Assembly (NCBI GenBank): GCA_964404765.1
Contig: CAYOLL010000166.1
Location: 1 to 13,103 of the forward strand
DNA: 13,103 nt
Reading direction: 5' to 3'
Source of the DNA: CAYOLL01 sp964404765 [NCBI: uncultured Gemmatimonadota bacterium]
Lineage (GTDB): Bacteria > 4572-55
Shown here: one piece after another, positions 1 through 9,200 of the stretch
How the letters are laid out: each line of letters starts with the position of its first letter
Position numbering within the stretch: position 1 is the stretch's first letter
Program-made: the position numbers and the translations under genes
Notes under the pieces: model-generated
Told to the model about the DNA's origin: nothing
Seen by the model: the letters and a program-made list of their open reading frames with translations, nothing else
Databases searched by the model: none

Positions 1-339
1 GCTGGCCCGTCGGGGCGGAAGACGGCACGTGCCTCCGCGCCGCAGGACGAGGCCTACTTTCACACCCTGTTCTATCTGATGCTGACCGCCTCCGGGGCAT
101 ACGTCCGGTGCGAAGTGCTGACCAGTCGCGGCCGGATAGACCTGGCCGTTGAATATCCCGACGTGGTTTACGTGCTGGAATTGAAATGCCGGCAATCGCC
201 GGCCCGGGCCATTCGCCAGATCCGCGACAACGGCTATGCCGAGCGTTATCGCGCCGGAGGGAAGCCGGTCTTTCTGATCGGCATTAACTTCAGCCTGAAA
301 AAGCGCAATGTCGGCAGTTGGAAAGTGGAGCCGTTTTGA
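1..339 (+). CDS. 3' end of a PD-(D/E)XK nuclease-domain gene (partial or truncated copy)
   Basis: The reading frame is open from the left edge to a TGA at 337-339. From about position 37 it encodes a C-terminal PD-(D/E)XK nuclease domain (PDDEXK_9/DUF1703 type): Asp in GRIDLAV, the Glu-x-Lys pair in LELKC, then a QIRDNGYA helix. Over the last 86 residues it matches the C-terminus of the complete gene at 464-2041 with one difference (YAERY against YAEPY), although about 30 bases differ. The first 12 codons (AGPSGRKTARAS) show no similarity to the matching part of the complete gene, which reads FAAIPYTLS there. The similarity therefore starts abruptly, suggesting a recombination junction, a truncated copy, or a gene with a different N-terminal part lying off the window. 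Whether a functional start exists upstream cannot be seen. The internal ATG at 79 is unlikely as a start because conserved residues precede it. Confidence 0.7.
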   Translation, partial: AGPSGRKTARASAPQDEAYFHTLFYLMLTASGAYVRCEVLTSRGRIDLAVEYPDVVYVLELKCRQSPARAIRQIRDNGYAERYRAGGKPVFLIGINFSLKKRNVGSWKVEPF

Positions 340-364
340 TTTCAAACCTTGCGAAGGTTATACT
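336..364 (+). promoter_or_regulatory. Candidate sigma70-type promoter for the 464-2041 gene
   Basis: TTGATT at 336-341 and TATACT at 359-364 are separated by exactly 17 bases and lie about 100 bases ahead of the start codon. Transcription would begin near 371. The -35 box overlaps the stop codon of the preceding gene end. The palindrome at 345-359 fills the spacer and touches the -10 box, so it could act as an operator. This rests only on visual similarity to consensus. Confidence 0.35.
345..359. repeat. 15-base palindrome, copy 1 (AACCTTGCGAAGGTT)
   Basis: Arms AACCTT and AAGGTT flank a 3-base centre GCG. The whole unit is the exact reverse complement of the 15-mer at 412-426, so the two form an inverted pair with centres 67 bases apart. 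It lies between the -35 and -10 boxes of the candidate promoter. The compact perfect arms and second copy suggest a dispersed intergenic palindrome or a regulator binding site. Confidence 0.75.
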
Positions 365-411
365 TGTTGCGGAGTTCAATGTTTTCAAGAGTTTCAGGAC
401 TTTGTAGCGTG

Positions 412-426
412 AACCTTCGCAAGGTT
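412..426. repeat. 15-base palindrome, copy 2 (AACCTTCGCAAGGTT)
   Basis: This is the exact reverse complement of the element at 345-359, with the centre CGC instead of GCG. It lies in the predicted 5' leader of the downstream gene, 25 bases before the Shine-Dalgarno sequence. If both copies were on one RNA they could pair over 15 bases with a 52-base loop. Confidence 0.75.
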
Positions 427-463
427 GCCCAGGCTTATTGAATGGATTCATAAGGAGATATGC

Positions 464-2041
464 ATGGCCAACTTATTAAAATTGCCGATTGGCGATTCTT
501 CATTCGACCGCATCCGGCGCAACGGTTTTTTGTATGTGGACAAGACCGAATGGGTTTATCGTCTGGTGGACAGCGGCATGTTCTATTTTCTGTCGCGGCC
601 GCGCCGGTTCGGCAAATCGCTGTTGGTCTCCACGCTGCAATGCCTGTTTGAAGCCCGGCGCGAGCTGTTCGACGGCCTGTGGCTGGGGCAGCAGGCCAAT
701 TGGGACTGGCAGCCCCATCCGGTGGTGATTATTGATTTTAACGAGATTCGGCACAACACTCCGGATGCATTGGAAGCCGGCTTGTCTCGATGTTTACAAA
801 GTATCGCTGCCACAAATCAATTGACGCTCCCGGCCCGTTTTCCGCAAGATCAATTTCAAGAGTTGATCATTCAGTTGTATCAAAAAACACAGCGGCCGGT
901 CGTGGTTTTGGTAGATGAATACGACAAGCCGCTGATCAGCCATCTGGGTCAGGGTGAGGCCGGGCTGGAAATCGCCAAGGCCAACCGCGCGATTTTGAAG
1001 GGCTTTTTTGGCGTGCTGAAGGGCGCCAGCGTCATGCCGTGTCTGCGTTTTGTCTTCCTGACCGGCATCTCCCGTTTTAGCAAGGTGTCCATCTTTTCCG
1101 AGCTTAATAATCTTGATGACATCAGTATGTCTGATGAATATGCCGGTCTGTTGGGTTATACGCAAAATGAATTGGAAACGTATTTTCAGCCCCGCCTGGC
1201 TGACTTTGCCGCGAGTCTGAGTATGACGATTCCGCAAGCGTTGACCGCGTTAGCCGCCCAATACAACGGCTATCGTTTTGCGAAACAAACCATAACGGTT
1301 TACAACCCTTTTTCCGTGCTGAACGCTTTTAGAAAGCGCGAGTTGGGTAACTATTGGTTTGAATCGGCCACGCCGACCTTTCTGGTCAACTTGCTGCAGG
1401 AGCAGCGCTACTCGCCCTTGAAAATCGAAGATATCAAAGTCAGCCACAGCGTCTTCAACGCTTTTGACATCGAACAACTGCAGCCTGAAGCGTTGCTCTT
1501 TCAAACCGGCTATCTGACCATTCGGGATTGTCAAAACGAGCTGTATACTCTGGCCTATCCCAATCAAGAGGTCAAGACTTCGCTGTCCGAGTCCTTGTTG
1601 ACGGCGGCCACCGCGACGATGGATAACGAGCAAAGATCGCTGTTCAAACTGTTGAATACGCATTTGCGGGCGCAGAATTGGCCCGCCTTTTTCGACACGA
1701 TTCACGCCATTTTTGCCGCCATTCCCTACACCCTGTCTGCGCCGCAGGACGAAGCCTATTTTCATACCTTGTTCTATCTGATGCTGACAGCATCCGGGGC
1801 TTACGTCCGCTGCGAAGTATTGACCAGCCGCGGCCGGATAGACCTGGCCGTCGAATATCCCGATGTGGTCTACGTGTTGGAGCTGAAATGCCGTCAATCG
1901 CCGGCCCGGGCCATCCGCCAGATTCGCGACAACGGCTATGCCGAGCCATATCGCGCCGGGGGCAAGCCGGTCTTTCTGATTGGCATCAACTTCAGTTTGA
2001 AGAAGCGCAATGTCGGCAGTTGGAAAGTGGAGCCGTTTTAA
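464..2041 (+). CDS. AAA-ATPase-like / PD-(D/E)XK nuclease domain protein
   Basis: A 525-residue protein of the common bacterial family with an N-terminal AAA-ATPase-like domain (PF09820 type) and a C-terminal PD-(D/E)XK nuclease-fold domain (PDDEXK_9). The N-terminal signature LPIGDSSFDRIRRNGFLYVDK is followed by a Walker A variant RPRRFGKS at residues 45-52 and a Walker B run VVVLVDEYD ending near residue 154. The nuclease fold shows Asp460 (GRID), Glu473-x-Lys475 (LELK) and Gln486 (RQIRDNGYA). No signal peptide or membrane segment is seen, so it is probably cytoplasmic. The ATG at 464 is chosen because AAGGAG at 452-457 lies 6 bases upstream; the frame also contains a TTG at 425, inside a palindrome, without such a site. 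The substrate and role are unknown: the family is often present in many copies per genome and is suspected of DNA-related or mobile/defence functions. The gene converges with the cyclase cluster and follows a fragment of a close relative. Confidence 0.93.
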   Translation: MANLLKLPIGDSSFDRIRRNGFLYVDKTEWVYRLVDSGMFYFLSRPRRFGKSLLVSTLQCLFEARRELFDGLWLGQQANWDWQPHPVVIIDFNEIRHNTPDALEAGLSRCLQSIAATNQLTLPARFPQDQFQELIIQLYQKTQRPVVVLVDEYDKPLISHLGQGEAGLEIAKANRAILKGFFGVLKGASVMPCLRFVFLTGISRFSKVSIFSELNNLDDISMSDEYAGLLGYTQNELETYFQPRLADFAASLSMTIPQALTALAAQYNGYRFAKQTITVYNPFSVLNAFRKRELGNYWFESATPTFLVNLLQEQRYSPLKIEDIKVSHSVFNAFDIEQLQPEALLFQTGYLTIRDCQNELYTLAYPNQEVKTSLSESLLTAATATMDNEQRSLFKLLNTHLRAQNWPAFFDTIHAIFAAIPYTLSAPQDEAYFHTLFYLMLTASGAYVRCEVLTSRGRIDLAVEYPDVVYVLELKCRQSPARAIRQIRDNGYAEPYRAGGKPVFLIGINFSLKKRNVGSWKVEPF

Positions 2042-2335
2042 CAAAAGGAAAAAGGAAAGTAAAAACACAGCTTGGTGGTCGAGGGTAGTCTGCGTGCTTT
2101 GAAAATGGCGCTGACGGATGTCGCAAACCAGGCCATGTTCAAAATCAGTTGCTTTCCATCTAACAGTTTGCTTGTCATTCCGGCGCGTTTTTAGCCGGAA
2201 TCCATGCGCGGATCTAAAAGCTGTGGTGATAAAAAAGCGATCCACGCACCGCAAACCCGGCGCAGCGGATGCTGCTGCGCGTCCTGGACAGCGGCGAGAT
2301 CACCCCCTTGGGTTCAACGGGGGGAATACGATTTT
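2042..2335. other. Non-coding spacer between convergent genes
   Basis: A 294-base stretch between the stop of the nuclease-domain gene and the stop of the minus-strand cyclase gene. No convincing gene was found: short open frames here lack a ribosome binding site or recognisable protein. It holds an ATTCCGGC hairpin repeat (2177-2201) and a GC-rich hairpin with a following T run (2303-2337). The segment 2224-2300 is noticeably GC-rich compared with the AT-rich bases just after 2041 and may be a decayed remnant of something else. Confidence 0.6.
2175..2204. repeat. CATTCCGGC...GCCGGAATCCA hairpin repeat
   Basis: Arms ATTCCGGC (2177-2184) and GCCGGAAT (2194-2201) are perfect inverted repeats around a 9-base loop, preceded by GTC and followed by CCA. 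The pattern GTCATTCC-stem-GGAATCCA resembles a widespread class of intergenic REP-like palindromes in bacteria. It has no T run after the stem, although the loop itself is T-rich. Only one copy is present in the window, so the repeat status rests on resemblance. Confidence 0.5.
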
Positions 2336-2337
2336 TT
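2303..2337 (+). terminator. Possible intrinsic terminator for the 464-2041 transcript
   Basis: CCCCCTTG (2303-2310) can pair with CAA-C-GGGGG (2315-2323), leaving a bulged C and a GGTT loop. Seven bases later there is a run of six T (2332-2337). The gap between stem and T run is longer than ideal and the hairpin is about 260 bases after the stop codon, so this is only a candidate. On the minus strand no T run follows the stem, so it is not a good terminator for the cyclase operon. Confidence 0.3.
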
Positions 2338-5300
2338 ATGCATTCAATTCCTTCAATATTTTTTTATAGGCAAAGTCCAGCGTTTCGGCGTAGCGTTTTT
2401 TATAAAAAAGCGTCGCCTCATCTTTGTATGAACCCGCACCGGTCAGACGCCATAACTCGATTGCAATTTCAGCTTTGCTTGCATCGTCCTCAGTCTGTTT
2501 GGCCAATGTTGTCAGGCGTACGATGGCGCTGACCGGATCGCCTTGCCCGGCTTCCAGCAACGCCGTCAGGATTTCGCAAGAGATGTGGTCGGCCGTGTTA
2601 TTGGATTCTTTGATTGCCAGACGCGCCTGGGCGAGCAATTCTGCGGCTTCGGCATCGCATTTTAATTTTAACAACGTCCTTACGCATAAATATCGGGATT
2701 CCATAAAAGTCATTTTAAGAACATCTGCGACTGCCAGAGAGCGCTCCAGCCAGGGCCGCATGGCCGGATAATCATCCTTCAGCGCATAACAACGCGCGAT
2801 GTTAAAACATAATAAGGCGATAGAGTGTTGATCGCCCATTTCTTCCTTCATTTTCAAATCCTGTTGCAGATAATCAATCGCGCGATCCTCCACACCCAAA
2901 TATAAATAAACCACACCGGTATTACCCAATGCAGCAGAGATGGCCCACTTGTCGCCGACTTTTCGCCCCTCAGCCAGGTACTGCTGATAAAATTGCAGTG
3001 CGCGTTCATATTGAGCTTTATATGAGAATAGATTACCAAGAGCCTTCAATGTTGTGCGCCAAATTATGGGATTTGGATGTAACGCCAGCAGGCTTTGCGC
3101 TTGTTGAAAACAATGCTCGGCCAGATCAAACTTTCGCAATTCCGTATAAACTCGGCCAAGGTTTAAGAAGCATTCGGGCAAGCGATGGCTGACCTTTATC
3201 TGTTGGCAAAAGGTTAATGCCTGTTCGTAATAGGCCAGCGCCTTGTCAAATTCCCGACGACGTGAGTATACCTCCGCAATAACCGAATAGGTCATTTGGA
3301 CATATACCTGGTGTTCAGGCGCGGGACTGGCTAAAGTCACAATCTTTTCAGCCCAGGCTAAAGCGCTGTCGAACTGGCCGGTTCGCTCATCCAATTGTGC
3401 TTGATGGATGTATGATTCAAGACGTAACGCGAGATCGTTTAAAGCATCAGCTAACGCAAGGGCTTGCTGTAAGGCGAGACCGCAACCGGCCCAATCGCCG
3501 ATCACAAAGAGCACGGCGCTTTTTTTCAAATAGATGCTTACGGCCTGTTTTTGCCGGACGAGTGCTTCCGACGGCGTAGCTTCAAGTTGACAACTTATTT
3601 TGGCCAGCAACCGGTCGTAATGCTGTACAGCCGTTTCATTTTGATAGTTTTCCGCCGCAATGTCGCCGGCTTTTTCCAAATAGATGATGGCGTTGGCATT
3701 ATCGCCGGCCTCGTCGGAATGATGCGCCAGTTCCGCCCAATGACCGGACAGATCATCGGCAAAAACAGCTTCGATGGCCGCGGCCGCCAGACCGTGCAAC
3801 GTCATTAGACGGGCACGCAGCTGCATATCATAGGCGGCGTCCCGCATCAACGCATGTTTGAAGATATACTGGACATCGGAAGTAGCAGTCCAAATGGCTG
3901 CGCGGGCGGCTTGTTGCAGCTTGGGGGCCAGGTCGGGATCGTGGGCTACCATATACTCCAGCACTTTGACCTCAAACTGCCAGCCCAATACCGCCGCGGT
4001 CTGCACCACTTGTTTGACCGGCAACGGCAGGCGATCCAGCCGGGCAATGAGTACGCCGCTAATTTGGGTCGGCACTTGCTGCGTGCTCAATAAGCCGGCC
4101 TGGTAACGCGCGGGTTCGCCGTCGGCGGCAGTGTTTTGCAGAAAGCCTTGCTCTTTAAGATATAAAGACAACTGCTCAACAAAAAACGGATTGCCCTGCG
4201 TTTTTGTCACCAAAATTTGCAGCCCTTCGGAATCCAATATCCCGTTTAGCGCTTGCTGAGCCAGGTCCTGAATACCGCTTTCAGTTAAATATTTGAGATC
4301 GATGGCTGCTGTCGGCATGACAGGATTCAGGGCAAAGGTAATGGGATTGTTATCATCGCCATAACGGCTGGCGGCGACAAACCCAAGTGGTTCGGCATGC
4401 AATTGATAGCTCAGCCGGTTCATGAGTTTGTATGAGTCCAGGTCGTACCAATGGATATCTTCCAAAAACAAGACAACCGGCTTGACGCGGCACAGCGCCA
4501 AAATGAAATCGCGCAAGGCCCCCAGGGTATTTTCAAAACGCAGCCTCGGCTCTAACCGATCGTACAAATCGTCCGGATAGTGCACATCCAAAAGCGCTGC
4601 CAGCAATGAGCGGGTGCGTATGAGTTCTGCGCATAGCGCCGCGCTATCGGCAAGGATCGTCAGCTTGTCCAATAGCGCCGTAAATTGTGCCTCAAAACGC
4701 GCTTTATTTTCGTCGGGCGAGAACGCGGCAGACTGGCGAAAATATTCCTTTAGCATGTGTTTAAAGGGATGGAGCGATTGGCGCAGAATCTCATCGGCCG
4801 GGCAAAAAAGCCAGTGACAATCGTGGCTGCGCAGCAATTCTTGCTGAAATTCGTAAATCAGGCGGCTTTTGCCCATCCCGGCCTCGCCATAGATATAAAT
4901 CAAACCGGCAAAACGCGGTTCTGCCGCAAATATCGGCTCAGAAAAATCCCGGAGATGTTGCATTTCCTCTTCTCGACCAACCATCCGTCCCAAATAAAAC
5001 AGGGACTGTCCCGCTGCCGCCCGTCCCATCAGACGGAAAATCCGAAATTCTTTGGCAATGCCCTTGAATGTCCTGCGTCCAACCCATTCGGTTTCAAATT
5101 GCAACCCGGCCTGACGGGCGACGGATTCATCTAACCAGACCTCATCCCAGGCGGCGTTGGTCATCATGCGCGCAGCCAAATTAATACCCTGGCCGTAACA
5201 GGTATAATCACCCTGAATGGCCGATCCGGCATAACCGGCGTACATAACCCGGCGCGTAATTCCGGCCTTTAGCGCGACGACGGTTTTCAGTTCTAAGGCA

Positions 5301-6223
5301 AAGCTAAGTGCACGCTCCACATCATTTTCATAGCCCATTGGCGCGCCCCAAAACATCAGCAAATTACAGCCTTTATCACCAAAATCAAGCCGGGTCAAAG
5401 TGCCGCGATATTTGGCGGTCAAACGAAATATCGCTTGCATCAGAGAACGGATGGAAGCGTCATCGGTTAAATCGGTGAACGCAATAAAAGCCGTTACGAC
5501 TTGTCTGAATTCACCCTGATTTTGCGCATTAACCAGTTCGGGCGGGAAAAAAGCGGAAACGCTATCCGCATTGGCGTGCCATTCCGGGATACTTTTGGCG
5601 CTGTTCGGCTTTGGAAAATCGAAAACCCGGAAATGCGCCTCAGCGGAAGGCTCGGCGATGAGCGAATCGGACAGCGCCTCATAAATGTCTGCGGTGATAA
5701 TCCACTCGCCTTTTTTGGCCAGATGTTCGGCCCGGGCGCAGCGATCAATGGCCGCGCCGCGAAAGAAGTAGCTGTGGCGATTAATTTGGCCGTCGGCGCG
5801 TAAAATCGCCCAGATGACCTCGCCCAAACCGATCCCGATTTTGATCGCAAAGTCAAATTGGCCAAATGGCGTTGTGCGGGAAGGATTTTGGGAAAAGCGG
5901 CGCTGGATGATCTGCGCGGCGCTACACGCATTTCGGGCGGCTGCCGGTAATTCCGGGTGGACGGGAAAAACAGCCGTAAAACCATCTCCGGCAAACGCCG
6001 TAATAAAGCCATCATGGCTATAGATCGCTTCAACTAATGGGTCAAAAACGGACATGAGCGCTGTGGCCAACGCTTCCGCGCCTTCATTCCCGTGCGTCAT
6101 TAACGCCTCGGTCATGGCCGTAAAGCCGGAGATGTCTACGAACATGGACACGGCTTCGAACTGGCCGGCGAAGTTTCCGGATTTGAAATTGTCATGAATA
6201 AAACGGGGGATGAGATTTCTCAT
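2336..6223 (-). CDS. Soluble-adenylyl-cyclase-like protein: two cyclase domains, AAA ATPase, TPRs (1295 aa)
   Basis: A large cytoplasmic signalling protein with the layout of eukaryotic soluble adenylyl cyclase. The first class III cyclase domain (about 20-200) keeps metal Asp30 (FVDISGF) and Asp80 (FAGD), but the Asn of its Asn-Arg pair is Asp160, with Arg164 kept. The second (about 235-400) has FGDKGC with Lys284, YT at 340-341 and INLAARMM with Asn348 and Arg352, strikingly like the sAC second domain. One composite ATP site is predicted. An AAA/STAND-like ATPase follows: Walker A GEAGMGKS (446-453), Walker B VVLFLEDIHW (583-592), and GNPFFVEQL near 680. TPR-like helical repeats occupy about 826-1260. 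The ATG at 6223 is preferred over the TTG at 6229 because AAGGA lies 7 bases ahead of it and the paralogue starts identically (MRNLIPRFIHDN). It begins 52 bases after the paralogue's stop, probably in the same operon. Product presumed cAMP; input signal unknown. Confidence 0.92.
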   Translation of the reverse strand: MRNLIPRFIHDNFKSGNFAGQFEAVSMFVDISGFTAMTEALMTHGNEGAEALATALMSVFDPLVEAIYSHDGFITAFAGDGFTAVFPVHPELPAAARNACSAAQIIQRRFSQNPSRTTPFGQFDFAIKIGIGLGEVIWAILRADGQINRHSYFFRGAAIDRCARAEHLAKKGEWIITADIYEALSDSLIAEPSAEAHFRVFDFPKPNSAKSIPEWHANADSVSAFFPPELVNAQNQGEFRQVVTAFIAFTDLTDDASIRSLMQAIFRLTAKYRGTLTRLDFGDKGCNLLMFWGAPMGYENDVERALSFALELKTVVALKAGITRRVMYAGYAGSAIQGDYTCYGQGINLAARMMTNAAWDEVWLDESVARQAGLQFETEWVGRRTFKGIAKEFRIFRLMGRAAAGQSLFYLGRMVGREEEMQHLRDFSEPIFAAEPRFAGLIYIYGEAGMGKSRLIYEFQQELLRSHDCHWLFCPADEILRQSLHPFKHMLKEYFRQSAAFSPDENKARFEAQFTALLDKLTILADSAALCAELIRTRSLLAALLDVHYPDDLYDRLEPRLRFENTLGALRDFILALCRVKPVVLFLEDIHWYDLDSYKLMNRLSYQLHAEPLGFVAASRYGDDNNPITFALNPVMPTAAIDLKYLTESGIQDLAQQALNGILDSEGLQILVTKTQGNPFFVEQLSLYLKEQGFLQNTAADGEPARYQAGLLSTQQVPTQISGVLIARLDRLPLPVKQVVQTAAVLGWQFEVKVLEYMVAHDPDLAPKLQQAARAAIWTATSDVQYIFKHALMRDAAYDMQLRARLMTLHGLAAAAIEAVFADDLSGHWAELAHHSDEAGDNANAIIYLEKAGDIAAENYQNETAVQHYDRLLAKISCQLEATPSEALVRQKQAVSIYLKKSAVLFVIGDWAGCGLALQQALALADALNDLALRLESYIHQAQLDERTGQFDSALAWAEKIVTLASPAPEHQVYVQMTYSVIAEVYSRRREFDKALAYYEQALTFCQQIKVSHRLPECFLNLGRVYTELRKFDLAEHCFQQAQSLLALHPNPIIWRTTLKALGNLFSYKAQYERALQFYQQYLAEGRKVGDKWAISAALGNTGVVYLYLGVEDRAIDYLQQDLKMKEEMGDQHSIALLCFNIARCYALKDDYPAMRPWLERSLAVADVLKMTFMESRYLCVRTLLKLKCDAEAAELLAQARLAIKESNNTADHISCEILTALLEAGQGDPVSAIVRLTTLAKQTEDDASKAEIAIELWRLTGAGSYKDEATLFYKKRYAETLDFAYKKILKELNA

Positions 6224-6275
6224 GATCAAGTCCTTGTGATGACGTTCAAATACGAGGTGACGCTCTCAATCGCGA

Positions 6276-9200
6276 TTAAAAGTAGCCATCTTTTTGCGCC
6301 AGGGCTTCGCCGTGTCGCACAAGTCCGCTATCGTTGAGTCCGCGCGCCAGCTCCAGACCGGCGCGGAGATGTTCCTCAGCCATTTGCGGGGCATTGATGG
6401 ACAACAGCGCCTCTGCCCATGCCAACAAAACCTCAGCCTGGCGATTTTTGTGCCCGCTTTCTTTGGCCACGACCGCCGCCCGCTCAAAAAAGGCCAGCGC
6501 CAGTCCGATCTGACCTTCCCGCACAAACACGCGGGCCAATATCAGCAAGGCTTCACCCATCCGTGCCGTGTCGCCCCATTCTTTGGCTAAGTGCAATTCT
6601 TGCTCGGCCCGGGTTTGTGCCGCAGCAGTTTGTCCCAACGCCCAGTGGGTTTGCGCCAGACCGCCCAGGACGGCAATGCGGCTTTGCGCCAGATGGGGCG
6701 CTTCCGCAACAGCCAGTCCCTGCTGAAATGTGGTCAGCGCGCGTTCAAGCTCACCGGTCTGGGTCTGCAATTGGCCAAGACGCAGCAACGCTTCCACGGC
6801 CTGCCTGTCCTCGCCGGCGACAATGAATATCTCGTGCGCACGACGATAACATTCCTCCGCCATTTGCATTTCACTGCGGATCTCGTGTAATCGCCCCAAA
6901 TTGCCCAGCGCCGTCGCGATTTCGGAATCGCCCAACGCCGCGCTGATTTCCTGCTGCTGCCGAAAGCAGTTTTCGGCCTGCGTCAAATCCTGATGCCGCA
7001 AATAATATTGGCCAAGCTGACCCCAGACGGCGGCAACCCGTTGGCCATCGCCGATCTTTTCGGCCAACGTCCGTGCCTCCTCAAAGGCCTGGCGGCACTC
7101 GTCCTTATAATTCAACGCGCCCAGGGCATCGCCAAACTTGAGCAGCGTGTCTATTTTCAAAATCGGCTGGCTGTCATCTTCTTTCAAGCTTTCCAAAAGC
7201 AGCCAGTAATAATAAACCGCCTTGCGATTTTCAAATTTGGAGCGGGCATAATCCCCGGCCTTGAGCCGATATTCGCGCACCCGGTCGGGCATTTCCGCTT
7301 TCATATAATGATAGGCGATATCGCAGTAACGGGTTTTCACCTCGCCATACCGTTTTTCCAAAGCTTCGGCGGCGAGTTTGTGCAACTGGCGCAGACGATT
7401 TTTAAGCTGCATGTTATATACGGCGTCGCGCAGCAGGGCGTGGCTGAAAATATATTGAATTTCGGTCAAGGGTGACCAAATGTGCTGCGAACGGGCCTGG
7501 GTCAGCAGACCTTCGATAGATTGGGCCGGAAACCGCGCCAAATCCGTCATCTCCGCATCGGACTGCCGGTGAATGGACGCGATCACGTCCGTCAATAAGG
7601 GCGCTTCAAACTCGTGTCCCAGTACGCTGGCAATCTGAATGACGCTTTTGAGCTGTTCGGTCAATTGATCCAGTCGGGAAATGAGCGTATCGGCAATGGC
7701 CATCGGCAGGTGCGAGCGTTTCAGCTTATGAATTTTAACCCGATTGGGGGCCGTGCGCTGCACCAAATGATTTTCTTTGAGATAGGCGCAAAATTGTTCG
7801 ACAAAAAACAGGTTGCCGTTGGTTCGCTCGCGAATCACCTGCATCAGCGCGTCGTCGGGCGCGCCGTCCAGGTAATGGGCAACCAGCCGGGGCAGCGCGT
7901 CGTCGGGCAGCGGACCGACCGTCATTTCCAGGACGGGAATGGCCGGGTCTATCAATAAACGGGGCAGTGTGCCGTCGGCATTGGGCCGGGCCATGGCCAG
8001 CATCGTGACGGGAAAATCGCCGAGGCGCGGCAAAATCATCTGCCACAACAGTCGCGAGGCCGTTTCCAGCCAGTGAAAATCTTCCAAAACCAGCACGATC
8101 GGCTGCAACAAACTCAGCCCCTGAAAGAGCGCGGTCAGGGCCAGACCGGTATTTTCAAAACGGCCCGGCGGATCCAGGCGGGCAAAAAGAGAGTCGTCCC
8201 AATAATGGGCCAGCATAGCCCCCAGCAGCGATTGGGTGCGCTTCAGTTCAGTTATGGCCGTTTCAACGCGCGGGTCGGGCAGGGCCGTCAGGCGGGCGAT
8301 GAAGGTGGCATGGGTTCGCTCAAAATTTGCTTTGTTTTCAGCCGGCGATTGGGTGGGCGTCTGCTCGAACAAATGATTCATAAAATAGACAAACGGGTTC
8401 ATACTTTTCATCATAATGCCATCGCATTGCAGCCAAATGGCTTTTAGCGCCGGCTCCAGCCGTTCGCCCACGGCGCTGATCAGGCGGGATTTGCCCGCGC
8501 CGGCCTCGCCGTAAATGTAATATACGCCGCCAAAGCGCCCGGTCACGGCAATGGCCCGGCAAAAGACCAACAGCCGTTCGATCTCCGCTTCGCGACCGAT
8601 CAGCGTATCATGAAAAATCGGTCGGTCAGTGACGCGCAAGCCCTTGAGACGGTAAGTTTCCATGGGCTGGGCCAGACCTTTGTAGAAGTGGGCGCCCAGC
8701 GGAACAAAATCAAACTCGCGTTGGCATAAGCGGTAGACTTTTTCGTTGACCCAAACCTCGCCCCAGCCGGCGGCGGCCATCAAGCGGGCGGCCAGATTGA
8801 CCACACTGCCCAGCACCGTGTATTGCACACGCTGTCGCCCGCCCATCATGCCGGCGAAGGTGCGGCCATAGGTCAAACCGGCCCGCCAGCGCAGACCGGG
8901 AAAACGGCCATCACCCGGCTGGACTTGATGGCGCAGGGCCTCTACAAAGTCCAGGGCGCGCTCCACGTTTTTTTCAAAGGACACCGGCGCGCCAAAAAAG
9001 CTGACCGCCACACCGCCCTTGTCGCCAAAATCCACCTCTTTCAAATAGGCGCGGTAGTGCACTTCCAGCTCGATCAGCAGGCAAATAAAGGCGTCCAATT
9101 CGGCGCGGTCGGCCACGCCGTCAAAGGAGATGAACAGCGAAACTACGTTACGGAATTCGCCCGGGCCGGAAAAATCCAACAAGGCGTCGGTCAAAAAGCG

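Noticed and set aside
425-463. Upstream TTG start for the AAA-ATPase-like gene
   Set aside because: The TTG lies in the palindrome and has no Shine-Dalgarno sequence, while the ATG at 464 has AAGGAG at ideal spacing and gives the family's usual N-terminus.
1250-2254. 334-codon minus-strand open frame
   Set aside because: It is antisense to the AAA-ATPase-like/nuclease gene, shows no domain and no ribosome binding site; a shadow frame.
2303-2323. GC-rich hairpin as terminator of the minus-strand cyclase operon
   Set aside because: In the minus direction the stem is followed by TGATCTCGCC with no T run; it fits only as a weak plus-strand terminator candidate.
2224-2370. Short plus-strand frame including LLRVLDSGEITPLGS as a possible gene or remnant
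   Set aside because: It runs into the minus-strand cyclase gene, has no ribosome binding site and no family I recognise; GC-richness alone is not enough to call a remnant.
6224-6229. TTG start two codons earlier for the 1295-residue cyclase
   Set aside because: The AAGGA site is only one base from this TTG once its trailing C is counted, too close for initiation; the ATG at 6223 is 7 bases away and matches the paralogue's start.
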